A DNA stretch of 13,008 nucleotides from Oceanospirillaceae bacterium (GTDB taxonomy: Bacteria; Pseudomonadota; Gammaproteobacteria; Pseudomonadales; Balneatricaceae). The DNA lies in contig DPHD01000040.1 of the NCBI GenBank assembly GCA_003523085.1, forward strand, positions 1 through 13,008, read 5' to 3'. The translations under genes were made by a program, and so were the position numbers. How positions within the stretch are numbered: position 1 is the first letter of the stretch; every line of letters starts with the position of its first letter. Under the pieces are notes generated by a model that worked only from the letters and a program-made list of their open reading frames with translations, made no database searches and was not told where the DNA came from. Positions 1 through 7,007 of the stretch are shown here, piece by piece.

Positions 1-4
1 GCAC

Positions 5-38
5 AAAAAAGCCCCACCAGGCAGAACCTAGCAGGGCT
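5..38 (-). terminator. Rho-independent terminator of fhs
   Basis: Read on the minus strand, arms AGCCC and GGGCT (plus-strand 34-38 and 10-14) flank a second short stem CCT/AGG (plus 27-29 and 19-21) around a five-base loop. The hairpin is followed by a run of six T (plus-strand A at 5-10). It lies about 30 bases past the fhs stop codon, the expected place and orientation to end that transcript. Confidence 0.8.
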
Positions 39-68
39 GTTTTAAACCGAAAGGTCTAAATCGTTAGC

Positions 69-1751
69 CTAGAACAAGCCAATGATGTCGCCGTTTTCGT
101 TGATGTCAATCACTTCGGCAGCCGGTTTCTTAGGCAGGCCAGGCATGGTCATCACGTCACCAGCAAGAACTACGATGAAACCCGCACCGGCAGACAAACG
201 CACTTCGCGAAGTGGAATATCAAAACCCGTTGGGCGGCCTTTCAAAGCAGGATCAGTAGAGAAAGAGTACTGCGTCTTAGCCATGCAGATTGGCAAGTTG
301 CCGTAGCCAGCTTCTTCTAGCGCCGTAAAACGGTCACGTAGCTTCTGGTCACCTAAGATATCGTTAGCGCCGTAGATTTTTTGCGCTACAGTGCGCACTT
401 TTTCCCACAGTGGCATGTCATCTTCGTACAAGTAGTGGAAGTCATTTTCGTGGTTTTCTACCAACTCAACAACCGCTTCAGCTAGCTCGGTAGCGCCTTT
501 GCCGCCATCTGCCCAGTGGTTGGCTTCAATCACTTGAACGCCTAGGTAATCACACTTGGCTTGAACTTGCTTCACTTCTTCGTCAGTGTCGGTCACAAAC
601 TTGTTGACGGCAACAACAACTGGAAGACCAAACTGGTGGATGTTTTCGATGTGCTTCTTAAGGTTTTCAACACCTTTAGCAACGGCTTCAAGGTTTTCGT
701 TGTTAACGTCTTTAAGTGGCACGCCACCGTGTAGCTTAAGGGCACGGATAGTGGCAACAATAACTACAGCATTTGGTGTGATGCCTGCTTTACGACATTT
801 GATGTCTAGGAACTTCTCAGCACCCAAGTCAGCGCCAAAACCAGCTTCAGTTACTGTGTAGTCACTTAACTTCATAGACAAACGAGTAGCAACTACAGAG
901 TTACAACCGTGAGCGATGTTAGCAAATGGGCCGCCATGTACGAAGGCTGGCGTGTGCTCAAGGGTTTGTACTAGGTTAGGGCTGAATGCGTCTTTCAACA
1001 ATACCGTCATGGCGCCGTGCACCTTAAGGTCACGTGCAGTTACAGGCTTCTGGTCGTATGTGTAACCCACTACTGCGTCACCCAATTTCTCTTTCAATTC
1101 AGCTAGAGTGTTAGCCAAACAGAAGATGGCCATAACTTCAGAAGCTACTGTGATGTCGAAACCAGTTTCACGGGGCACACCGTGAGCTGGGCCACCACGA
1201 CCGATGGTGACGTTACGTAGGGCACGATCGTTCATGTCCATAACGCGCTTCCACTCGATACGACGTGGGTCAAGGTTCAAGTCGTTACCTTGCTGCAGGT
1301 GGTTGTCGATGGCAGCAGATAACAAGTTGTGTGCAAGGCCAATGGCATGGAAGTCGCCAGTGAAGTGCAAGTTAATGTCTTCCATTGGTACTACTTGCGC
1401 GTAACCGCCGCCAGCTGCACCACCCTTAACACCAAAACATGGGCCAAGAGAAGGTTCACGCAAACATACAGAGGCTTGCTTACCAATTTGGTTCAAGGCA
1501 TCGCCCAAACCGATGGTAGTCGTCGTCTTGCCTTCGCCAGCAGGAGTTGGGTTGATCGCAGTAACTAAGATCAACTTGCCATCTTTGCGGTCTGAAACGC
1601 TTTTGATGAACTCAGGGCTGATTTTAGCTTTGATTTTGCCGTACATTTCTAAATCATCAACATTGATGTTTAGCTTAGTAGCAACTTCAGCGATAGGACG
1701 TTTCTCGGCAGCGCGAGCAATATCAATGTCGGACAAATAAGTCTTAGCCAT
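69..1751 (-). CDS. fhs: Formate--tetrahydrofolate ligase
   Basis: This enzyme joins formate to tetrahydrofolate using ATP, giving 10-formyl-tetrahydrofolate in the cytoplasm. The protein is 560 residues, the usual length for the family. The nucleotide-binding loop TPAGEGKTT is at about residues 69-77, the family signature REPSLGPCFG with a glycine-rich GGAAGGGYAQV follows, and the C-terminal part carries VVLAGDVMTMPGLPKKPAA. The reading frame stays open 42 codons upstream, but the family begins at MAKTYLSD and an AAGGT ribosome site sits six bases before this ATG, so the shorter start is chosen. It is a single-gene unit, divergent from the acyl-CoA dehydrogenase and closed by its own terminator. 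In this neighbourhood it would connect formate, a typical end product of demethylation, with the folate pool; that link is inferred from position. Identification is very secure. Confidence 0.97.
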   Translation of the reverse strand: MAKTYLSDIDIARAAEKRPIAEVATKLNINVDDLEMYGKIKAKISPEFIKSVSDRKDGKLILVTAINPTPAGEGKTTTTIGLGDALNQIGKQASVCLREPSLGPCFGVKGGAAGGGYAQVVPMEDINLHFTGDFHAIGLAHNLLSAAIDNHLQQGNDLNLDPRRIEWKRVMDMNDRALRNVTIGRGGPAHGVPRETGFDITVASEVMAIFCLANTLAELKEKLGDAVVGYTYDQKPVTARDLKVHGAMTVLLKDAFSPNLVQTLEHTPAFVHGGPFANIAHGCNSVVATRLSMKLSDYTVTEAGFGADLGAEKFLDIKCRKAGITPNAVVIVATIRALKLHGGVPLKDVNNENLEAVAKGVENLKKHIENIHQFGLPVVVAVNKFVTDTDEEVKQVQAKCDYLGVQVIEANHWADGGKGATELAEAVVELVENHENDFHYLYEDDMPLWEKVRTVAQKIYGANDILGDQKLRDRFTALEEAGYGNLPICMAKTQYSFSTDPALKGRPTGFDIPLREVRLSAGAGFIVVLAGDVMTMPGLPKKPAAEVIDINENGDIIGLF

Positions 1752-1757
1752 GATTTT

Positions 1758-1762
1758 ACCTT
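1758..1762 (-). promoter_or_regulatory. Ribosome binding site deciding the fhs start
   Basis: On the minus strand AAGGT lies six bases before the ATG at 1751. No comparable site precedes the upstream in-frame codons, which supports the 560-residue form of Fhs. Confidence 0.6.
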
Positions 1763-1805
1763 GGTATAAAAATTGAGCCAGTTTGAGCATCAATTTGTGG
1801 TTATT

Positions 1806-1836
1806 TGACTCGTCTGCGAAGGTGCAAAACGAGTCA
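1806..1836 (-). promoter_or_regulatory. Hairpin in the fhs leader (perfect 8-base inverted repeat)
   Basis: TGACTCGT (1806-1813) and ACGAGTCA (1829-1836) are exact reverse complements. An inner TGC/GCA pair (1815-1817 and 1824-1826) leaves a six-base loop. It lies 54-85 bases before the fhs start, so it would be in the 5' leader if transcription begins further upstream. No T run follows on either strand, so it is not a standard terminator. It could be an RNA regulatory structure or a two-half-site operator; function unknown. Confidence 0.45.
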
Positions 1837-2216
1837 CTTGAATATTGGTGGAAAATAATACTCTTTTGTAAATTCACTACATATCCAAAAACGACCCATG
1901 ATTAGCCACCAGACCGAAACTTACGAGCAACATAGGAAACTCAGGTCAAAGCCCTTTCCAAAAGGAAATTTAGCACCCAAATTAGCGCAATTTGTAGTTT
2001 TTTTTAACTCTGTTCACACCCCATTCATAGGCTTAATTGTACCCACAATTAGCCCCATAACCCGCCAGAAAATATTCGTTATTACCTAAAATATCATCGC
2101 TTTTCGTCAAGTCGGTGTTGTCACACTAAGGCATAGTAGCGTTTTTGACTGCTGGTCTGCCGAGTCAGCTGGCCAGCGCTTTTATAGCCAAACTGCCTTT
2201 ATAGAGAATACAGATC

Positions 2217-3377
2217 ATGGACTTTAGCCTTACCGACGAACAACAAATGATCATCGCCACCTTAAAGGCGTTTGTAGAGCAAGAACTGTATCCCCATGAA
2301 GCTGAGGTGGAAAAAACCAACGCCATCCGCCCAGAAGTCTATGCAGACATTAAGCAAAAAGCCATTGAATTAGGCCTCTACGCCGCCAACATGCCAGAAG
2401 AACATGGTGGCGCTGGTCTAGATAGCCTCACTTTGTGTTTAATGGAACGCGAACTAGGCCGTGCCAACTTTGGTTTACAGTACATTGTGGGCCGACCCAG
2501 CAACATTCTACTGGCGTGTAAGGGCGAACAAATTGAAAACTACTTACATGCCAGCATTCGTGGCGACAAAGTGGATTGCCTCGCCTTAACCGAACCCAAT
2601 GCCGGTTCCGACGTGCGCTCCATGCAGTGCCGAGCCGAGCGCGATGGTGATGACTTTATCATCAACGGCACCAAACACTTTATCAGCCATGCAGACGTGG
2701 CGGATTTTGTCATTCTATTTGCTGCCAGCGGCGTGGAACAAACAGCTCGCGGCCCAAAGAAAAAAATCACCAGCTTCCTAGTCGACATGGGCACCCCTGG
2801 CTTCACTGTAGAACCTGGCTACAACAGCGTATCCCACCGTGGCTACCATAACTGCATCCTTAACTTTGACAACTGCAGAGTACACAAGTCTCAAGTCTTA
2901 GGTGTAGAAGACCATGGTTTTGATGTGGCCAACGAATGGCTCGGGGCCACCCGCTTATCTGTTGCAGCCATGTGTTTAGGGCGCGCCGAACGGGCCTTAG
3001 AAATCGCTACCGAATGGGCCGCCACCCGCAAACAATTTGGCCAAAGCATCGGCAAATTTCAAGGCGTATCGTTTAAACTCGCCGACATGGCCACCGAGCT
3101 AAAAGCTGCAGAAATGCTCACCATGTATGCAGCTTGGAAAGACTCCCGTGACGAAATGACCGATGCCGACGCCGCCATGGCTAAACTAAAAGCCACGGAA
3201 ATGCTGGCCATGGTGTCGGATGAGGCCATTCAAATATTAGGTGGTATGGGTTTAATGGACGAACTGCCATTAGAGCGCATCTGGCGCGACCATCGCGTAG
3301 AACGTATTTGGGACGGCACCAGTGAAATTCAACGCCACATCATTTCTCGCTCCATGTTACGGCCGCTAGAAGAGTAA
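2217..3377 (+). CDS. Acyl-CoA dehydrogenase family protein, possibly for a betaine-type acyl-CoA
   Basis: A flavoprotein that would introduce a trans-2 double bond into an acyl-CoA, passing electrons to electron-transfer flavoprotein. At 386 residues it has the normal length. It opens with MDFSLTDEQQM, has the FAD/substrate motif ALTEPNAGSDV at about 123-133, RKQFGQSIGKFQ at about 271-282, and the closing motif IWDGTSEIQRH near 364-374. In medium-chain acyl-CoA dehydrogenase the catalytic glutamate lies in the equivalent YEGT position; here it is aspartate 366. The next gene, an acyl-CoA ligase, starts seven bases after the stop, so the two are almost certainly cotranscribed and act in sequence. 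Nearby genes of carnitine/betaine type suggest a substrate such as gamma-butyrobetainyl-CoA (compare CaiA, crotonobetainyl-CoA reductase, in the same superfamily). The superfamily is certain; the substrate is inference. Confidence 0.88.
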   Translation: MDFSLTDEQQMIIATLKAFVEQELYPHEAEVEKTNAIRPEVYADIKQKAIELGLYAANMPEEHGGAGLDSLTLCLMERELGRANFGLQYIVGRPSNILLACKGEQIENYLHASIRGDKVDCLALTEPNAGSDVRSMQCRAERDGDDFIINGTKHFISHADVADFVILFAASGVEQTARGPKKKITSFLVDMGTPGFTVEPGYNSVSHRGYHNCILNFDNCRVHKSQVLGVEDHGFDVANEWLGATRLSVAAMCLGRAERALEIATEWAATRKQFGQSIGKFQGVSFKLADMATELKAAEMLTMYAAWKDSRDEMTDADAAMAKLKATEMLAMVSDEAIQILGGMGLMDELPLERIWRDHRVERIWDGTSEIQRHIISRSMLRPLEE

Positions 3378-3384
3378 CTTGGCC

Positions 3385-5436
3385 ATGATCGACAAACAGC
3401 GACTACGACGTCTCCTAGCGCCTCAATCCATCGCCGTGTTTGGCAGCCGTGGCGCCGACTTTGCCATTCGCGAAAGTCAGGCCATGGGGTTTACCGGCCC
3501 CATTTGGTCAGTACACCCCAAACGTAGCGAGCTGGCAGGTATTGCCTGCCTAAAAGAAATCCAAGACCTACCCCAAGCACCCGATGCGGCTTACGTTGCC
3601 GTGAATGCCGAAAGCGCTATTGAAACCGTGGCTGCCCTCAACACAATGGGAGCCGGTGGGGCCCTGCTTTACGCCTCTGGTTTCAGTGAATTAGGCCCCA
3701 TAGGCATCGATAGACAAACACGCTTATTGGCTGCGGCAGGTGATATGCCCATCATTGGACCCAACTGCTACGGCGTGATCAATGCCTTGGACAAAGCCGT
3801 GTTGTGGCCCGATCAACATGGTTGCCAACCGGTAGACAAAGGTGTCGGCATCATCACCCAAAGTGGCAACATTGGTCTCAACATGACTATGCAACAGGTG
3901 GGCTTGCCCATTGCCTATATGTTTACCATGGGCAACCAAGCCCAAGTGGACATCGCTACGGTGATGGACGCCATGCTAGATGACCCCCGCGTAACGGCCA
4001 TTGGCCTGCACATCGAAGGCATCAACAACTTGGCTGCGTTTGATCAAGCGGCGCGGCGCGCCCTCGAACTCAACATCCCCGTGGTGGCGATTAAAACAGG
4101 GCGTACAGCCGCTGCAGCTAAAATTGCCCTCTCCCACACTAGCTCCCTGACGGGGGCAGACAACTTATTTGATGCCTTATTCAAACGTTTAGGTATCGCT
4201 CGAGTCAACACCGTACCCGAATTTTTGGAAAGCCTTAAACTGCTGTCTATCATTGGCCCGTTAAGCCATAAGCACATCGCCTCCATGAGCTGCTCCGGCG
4301 GCGAAGCTGGCATGATGGCCGATTTAATAGACGGCCGTGACATTGCTTTTGGGCCCCTCACACAAAGCCAAAAAGACACCACCCTAGCCACCTTCAAAAA
4401 CGGCGAGCAAGTCGACAACCCACTGGACTATCAAACTTACATTTGGGGCCGCCGCGAGCAGCTAGCAGCCACCTTTGGCGCCCATATGGCTGCCAACTTT
4501 AGCGCCACCGTGTTAATCCTAGATTGGCCCAACACAGCAACCGCTAACCCTGCCGAATGGGATGCAGCCATGTTGGCCTTAGCCGACGCCGCTCAAGCCT
4601 CCGGCCACAAAGCTGTCGTTTTAGCAACTATGCCCGAGTGTATGCCCGCACATGCCATTAGCGCCTGCATTAAGCACGGCATGGCCCCCATGATTGGTAT
4701 GGATGAATGTTTAACCGCGCTTAACCATGCATATGCTATTGGCCAGGCCTTTAGGGCCACTCCACCTCTTCCCTTACACGTGAGCCGAGTACACCCAGAT
4801 GACCGTGCACCACTATCGGAAGCAGACAGCAAACAGCGCTTAGCCCAACATGGATTACCCGTTCCCCAAGGCTACACCTGCACCACCCTTTCCCACGTCC
4901 AGCAAACTGCAGAAACATTGGGCTACCCAGTCACCCTCAAGGCAGTGGCCGCAGAGTTAGCCCATAAAACAGAAGTAGGCGCAGTTAAGCTGAACTTAAA
5001 AAATCCAATAGAGGTTGAACAAGCAGCGAACGACTTATTTGCTATTAGCGAGACCATATTAGTAGAGCAAATGGTGCAAGGCGTGGTTGCAGAATTGATC
5101 ATTGGTGTGAATTCAGACCCATTGTTCGGCCAATATTTAGTCTTAGGCGCCGGCGGCGTTTTGGTAGAATTACTACAAGATGCACAGAGCCTACTGTTGC
5201 CGCTTGATAGAATACAAATCAAACAGGCCGTGACCAGCCTCAAGTGCGCGCCGTTGCTCATGGGTTATCGGGGCAACAGTGCGGCAAATATAGACGCGAT
5301 TGTAGATGCCGTTATGGCGGTGCTCGACTACAGTCACCATGCGGCAGTTTACGAACTCGACATTAACCCCTTATTAGCCCTAGAGCATGGTGCCGTAGCG
5401 GTTGATGCTCTTGTTCAGCTCGGCCAACGGGGCTAA
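3385..5436 (+). CDS. ADP-forming acyl-CoA ligase (acetate--CoA ligase family)
   Basis: It would activate a carboxylic acid to its CoA thioester, giving ADP and phosphate through a phosphohistidine. The 683-residue protein fuses the two halves of this family: an N-terminal CoA-binding Rossmann domain (about 5-125, ending in IGPNCYG), succinyl-CoA-ligase-like domains (about 145-460) with SHTSSLTG placing the likely phosphohistidine at H251, and a C-terminal ATP-grasp domain (about 470-680) with GYPVTLKA, HKTEVGAV, VLGAGGVLVEL and ELDINPL. The ATG at 3385 is preferred, with AGAAGAG ten bases upstream; an in-frame TTG at 3379 is an alternative. It follows the acyl-CoA dehydrogenase directly. Substrate is unknown: gamma-butyrobetaine or carnitine fits the neighbours, but the ATP-dependent DMSP lyase DddX belongs to the same superfamily and cannot be excluded. 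Its TAA overlaps the stop of the convergent regulator gene. Confidence 0.87.
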   Translation: MIDKQRLRRLLAPQSIAVFGSRGADFAIRESQAMGFTGPIWSVHPKRSELAGIACLKEIQDLPQAPDAAYVAVNAESAIETVAALNTMGAGGALLYASGFSELGPIGIDRQTRLLAAAGDMPIIGPNCYGVINALDKAVLWPDQHGCQPVDKGVGIITQSGNIGLNMTMQQVGLPIAYMFTMGNQAQVDIATVMDAMLDDPRVTAIGLHIEGINNLAAFDQAARRALELNIPVVAIKTGRTAAAAKIALSHTSSLTGADNLFDALFKRLGIARVNTVPEFLESLKLLSIIGPLSHKHIASMSCSGGEAGMMADLIDGRDIAFGPLTQSQKDTTLATFKNGEQVDNPLDYQTYIWGRREQLAATFGAHMAANFSATVLILDWPNTATANPAEWDAAMLALADAAQASGHKAVVLATMPECMPAHAISACIKHGMAPMIGMDECLTALNHAYAIGQAFRATPPLPLHVSRVHPDDRAPLSEADSKQRLAQHGLPVPQGYTCTTLSHVQQTAETLGYPVTLKAVAAELAHKTEVGAVKLNLKNPIEVEQAANDLFAISETILVEQMVQGVVAELIIGVNSDPLFGQYLVLGAGGVLVELLQDAQSLLLPLDRIQIKQAVTSLKCAPLLMGYRGNSAANIDAIVDAVMAVLDYSHHAAVYELDINPLLALEHGAVAVDALVQLGQRG

Positions 5437-6410
5437 GCACGGCGTAGTTGCTGAGCCCGATCTTGACTGGGGGCGATGTTAAAAAACTGCCGGTAGGCAC
5501 GGGAAAAGTGAGCCGCGGATCCAAACCCACTGGCCATGGCAATGTCGACCACTTGCCGGTCTGTTTGTTGCAATAACGCCCGTGCCCGCTGCAACCGTTT
5601 AGCCCGATAATAACGGCCCGGCGGTTGTTGTAAATGACGACTAAACAGGCGCTCTAACTCGCGCTCCGACACACTCACAAGACTGGCCAGCTGGGGAATG
5701 CTTAACGGCTCCTCTAAGTGATCTTCCATGGCGGCAATAACCGTAAGCAACTTGCGATTATTGGTACCTAAGCGCAATGCACTGGTCATACGTTGCGGTG
5801 CCTTACCTTCGCGCATGTGGCTATAGATTAATTCATCCGACACGGTTAATGACAAAGCATGCCCATGCTGGCACTGGATCAGGTAAAGCATCATATCTAA
5901 GCCAGCTAAGCCGCCAGAACAAGTAAAACGACGGCCATCAATTTCGTATAGTTCGTCCACGACTTCTACGCGCCTAAAGACCTCTTTAAAGGCCATTAGG
6001 TTTTCCCAATGGATGGTCGCCCGAGTGCCATTTAACAAGCCACTTTTGGCCAATAAATAACTGCCCGTATCTTGGCTGCCCAACCACACGCCTCTACGGC
6101 TGTGTTGTTGTAGCCAATGCTGTAAATTTTTGGTGAAGTCTTTTTCTGGCCTAAAACCGGCGCACAGCACTAACATATCGGGTGTGAACTCTTGACCTAA
6201 GGCGCAATCGGCAATCAAACTCATGCCATTACTCGCCGCCACAGGCCCACCCGTAGCACTCACCACTTGCCATTGGTATAAACGCTTACCAGATTGACTA
6301 TTGGCTTGACGCAAGGGGTCAACCAGGGCCGAAAATCCGATCATGGAAAATTCGGGCACTAGATAAAAGGCAATGTTAATGGTTTTATTAGGGTTTTGAG
6401 GCGCAAACAT
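5433..6410 (-). CDS. GlxA-family AraC-type transcriptional regulator (GbdR/CdhR-like)
   Basis: A DNA-binding regulator of 325 residues from the ATG. Residues from about 10 to 180 form a DJ-1/PfpI-like domain, with GTRATIHWENL and the stretch YEIDGRRFTCSGGLAGLDMM. The usual catalytic cysteine position of DJ-1 enzymes reads GSQDTGSYLL, so it is probably a ligand sensor and not an enzyme. The last 100 residues are an AraC double helix-turn-helix, with LASLVSVSERELERLF and the second helix region VVDIAMASGFGSAAHFSRAYRQ. The architecture and the HWE and CSGG segments resemble GbdR (glycine betaine) and CdhR (carnitine) activators. It is divergent from the CdhB-like thioesterase and convergent, with a four-base overlap, to the ligase gene. 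A GTG six bases upstream (6416) is an alternative start; an AGG site lies four bases before GTG and ten before ATG. The inducer is inferred to be a quaternary amine. Confidence 0.88.
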   Translation of the reverse strand: MFAPQNPNKTINIAFYLVPEFSMIGFSALVDPLRQANSQSGKRLYQWQVVSATGGPVAASNGMSLIADCALGQEFTPDMLVLCAGFRPEKDFTKNLQHWLQQHSRRGVWLGSQDTGSYLLAKSGLLNGTRATIHWENLMAFKEVFRRVEVVDELYEIDGRRFTCSGGLAGLDMMLYLIQCQHGHALSLTVSDELIYSHMREGKAPQRMTSALRLGTNNRKLLTVIAAMEDHLEEPLSIPQLASLVSVSERELERLFSRHLQQPPGRYYRAKRLQRARALLQQTDRQVVDIAMASGFGSAAHFSRAYRQFFNIAPSQDRAQQLRRA

Positions 6411-6426
6411 GTTCACTTAACCTGTT

Positions 6427-6484
6427 GTCGTTTATATGCAACAATAATGCGATATTAATCATTCTTTGCATCACTTGCAACGAC
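6427..6484. promoter_or_regulatory. Candidate operator dyad in the divergent regulator/thioesterase promoter
   Basis: GTCGTT (6427-6432) and AACGAC (6479-6484) are inverted copies. Inside them, TGCA...ATGC (6437-6450) and GCAT...TTGCA (6468-6479) repeat the same half-sites in opposite orientation. The dyad spans both predicted promoters. A likely binder is the adjacent AraC-type protein, but spacing between half-sites differs (six against four bases), so this is tentative. Confidence 0.35.
6452..6480 (-). promoter_or_regulatory. Predicted sigma-70 promoter for the AraC-type regulator
   Basis: On the minus strand TTGCAA (6475-6480) and TAATAT (6452-6457) are 17 bases apart, close to sigma-70 consensus. 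They lie about 45 bases before the regulator start and share the -35 region with the opposite promoter. Confidence 0.5.
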
Positions 6485-6495
6485 TAATCTATAGA
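6466..6495 (+). promoter_or_regulatory. Predicted sigma-70 promoter for the thioesterase gene
   Basis: TTGCAT (6466-6471) and TATAGA (6490-6495) are 18 bases apart and end 35 bases before the ATG at 6531. The -35 element lies inside a dyad of GCAT/TGCA half-sites, so a regulator bound there would affect this promoter. Confidence 0.4.
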
Positions 6496-6530
6496 CCTTA
6501 TGCCGCCGCAACCATGGACACGAAAACCCT

Positions 6531-7004
6531 ATGAATCACGCTTTAAATACCCTTAGCACACCGATTATAAAAGATTGGATTGACTACAATGGTCACCTCA
6601 ACGACGCCTACTACTTGGTCATCTTCACCCAGGCGACAGACACCCTGCAGAACCACCTTGGATTAACCTTGGATCATATCCAAGCCACGGGCGAAACGCT
6701 ATTCACAGTAGAAACCCACTTAGCCTACCTACAAGAAATTGGTTTGGGGGAAGTGGTTACGGTAACCACGCAACTGTTAGAAACAGACAATAAACGTATG
6801 CGTATTTTTCACCGCATGTTTAATGCTCAAGACGAGTTATTGGCCACCGTAGAGATGCTGTTTTTGAGTTATAACTTAAAGGCTAAAAAGGTGAGTAATT
6901 TTGGTGACATGATGCTGGCAAATTTAGCCAAGCTAGAGCAACAACAAGCCGACCTGCCTTGGCCAGACAGTGCTGGCAAAGGCATTAGGCTGAAACGGTC
7001 TTAG
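6531..7004 (+). CDS. Hotdog-fold thioesterase, CdhB-like (carnitine/betaine cluster type)
   Basis: A 157-residue single-domain hotdog thioesterase, expected to hydrolyse an acyl-CoA to free acid and CoA in the cytoplasm. The motif DYNGHLNDAYY (residues 18-28) matches the active-site loop and start of the central helix of the 4-hydroxybenzoyl-CoA thioesterase group, with D18 as the likely catalytic acid; the rest gives the expected strands (for example VETHLAYLQEIGLGEVVTV). Overall it resembles CdhB, assigned as a betainyl-CoA thioesterase in carnitine clusters. The GbdR/CdhR-like regulator divergent from it strengthens this. No strong Shine-Dalgarno site precedes the ATG; upstream ATGs at 6500 and 6514 are out of frame. 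No carnitine dehydrogenase or beta-keto acid cleavage gene is adjacent, so the exact substrate is open. It ends three bases from the stop of the convergent BHMT-like gene. Confidence 0.8.
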   Translation: MNHALNTLSTPIIKDWIDYNGHLNDAYYLVIFTQATDTLQNHLGLTLDHIQATGETLFTVETHLAYLQEIGLGEVVTVTTQLLETDNKRMRIFHRMFNAQDELLATVEMLFLSYNLKAKKVSNFGDMMLANLAKLEQQQADLPWPDSAGKGIRLKRS

Positions 7005-7007
7005 GCC

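Larger units (their letters stand above)
1752..2216. other. Divergent intergenic region between fhs and the acyl-CoA dehydrogenase
   Basis: This 465-base stretch must hold both promoters and is richer in A+T than the flanking genes. It contains the hairpin at 1806-1836, a weaker hairpin TTTCC-AAAA-GGAAA at 1955-1968, a run of eight or more T near 1997-2005, and the ten-base palindrome GCTGGCCAGC at 2168-2177, about 40 bases before the dehydrogenase start. A TATAGA sequence at 2200-2205 is too close to the start codon to be a convincing -10 box. I found no sigma-70 promoter I would defend, no riboswitch I recognise and no convincing small gene. Confidence 0.5.

Noticed and set aside
1752..1877. 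N-terminal extension of fhs by 42 codons
   Set aside because: The family starts at MAKTYLSD, which has a good ribosome site; the extension would also include the hairpin and has no family-like sequence.
1974..2005. A+T-rich inverted repeat AAATT/AATTT followed by a T run, like a terminator
   Set aside because: The stem is only five A/T pairs, and no plus-strand gene lies upstream to terminate.
1898..2089. Possible 63-residue gene in the fhs/dehydrogenase gap
   Set aside because: No ribosome site, no recognisable motif, composition like intergenic DNA, and it would occupy the promoter region.
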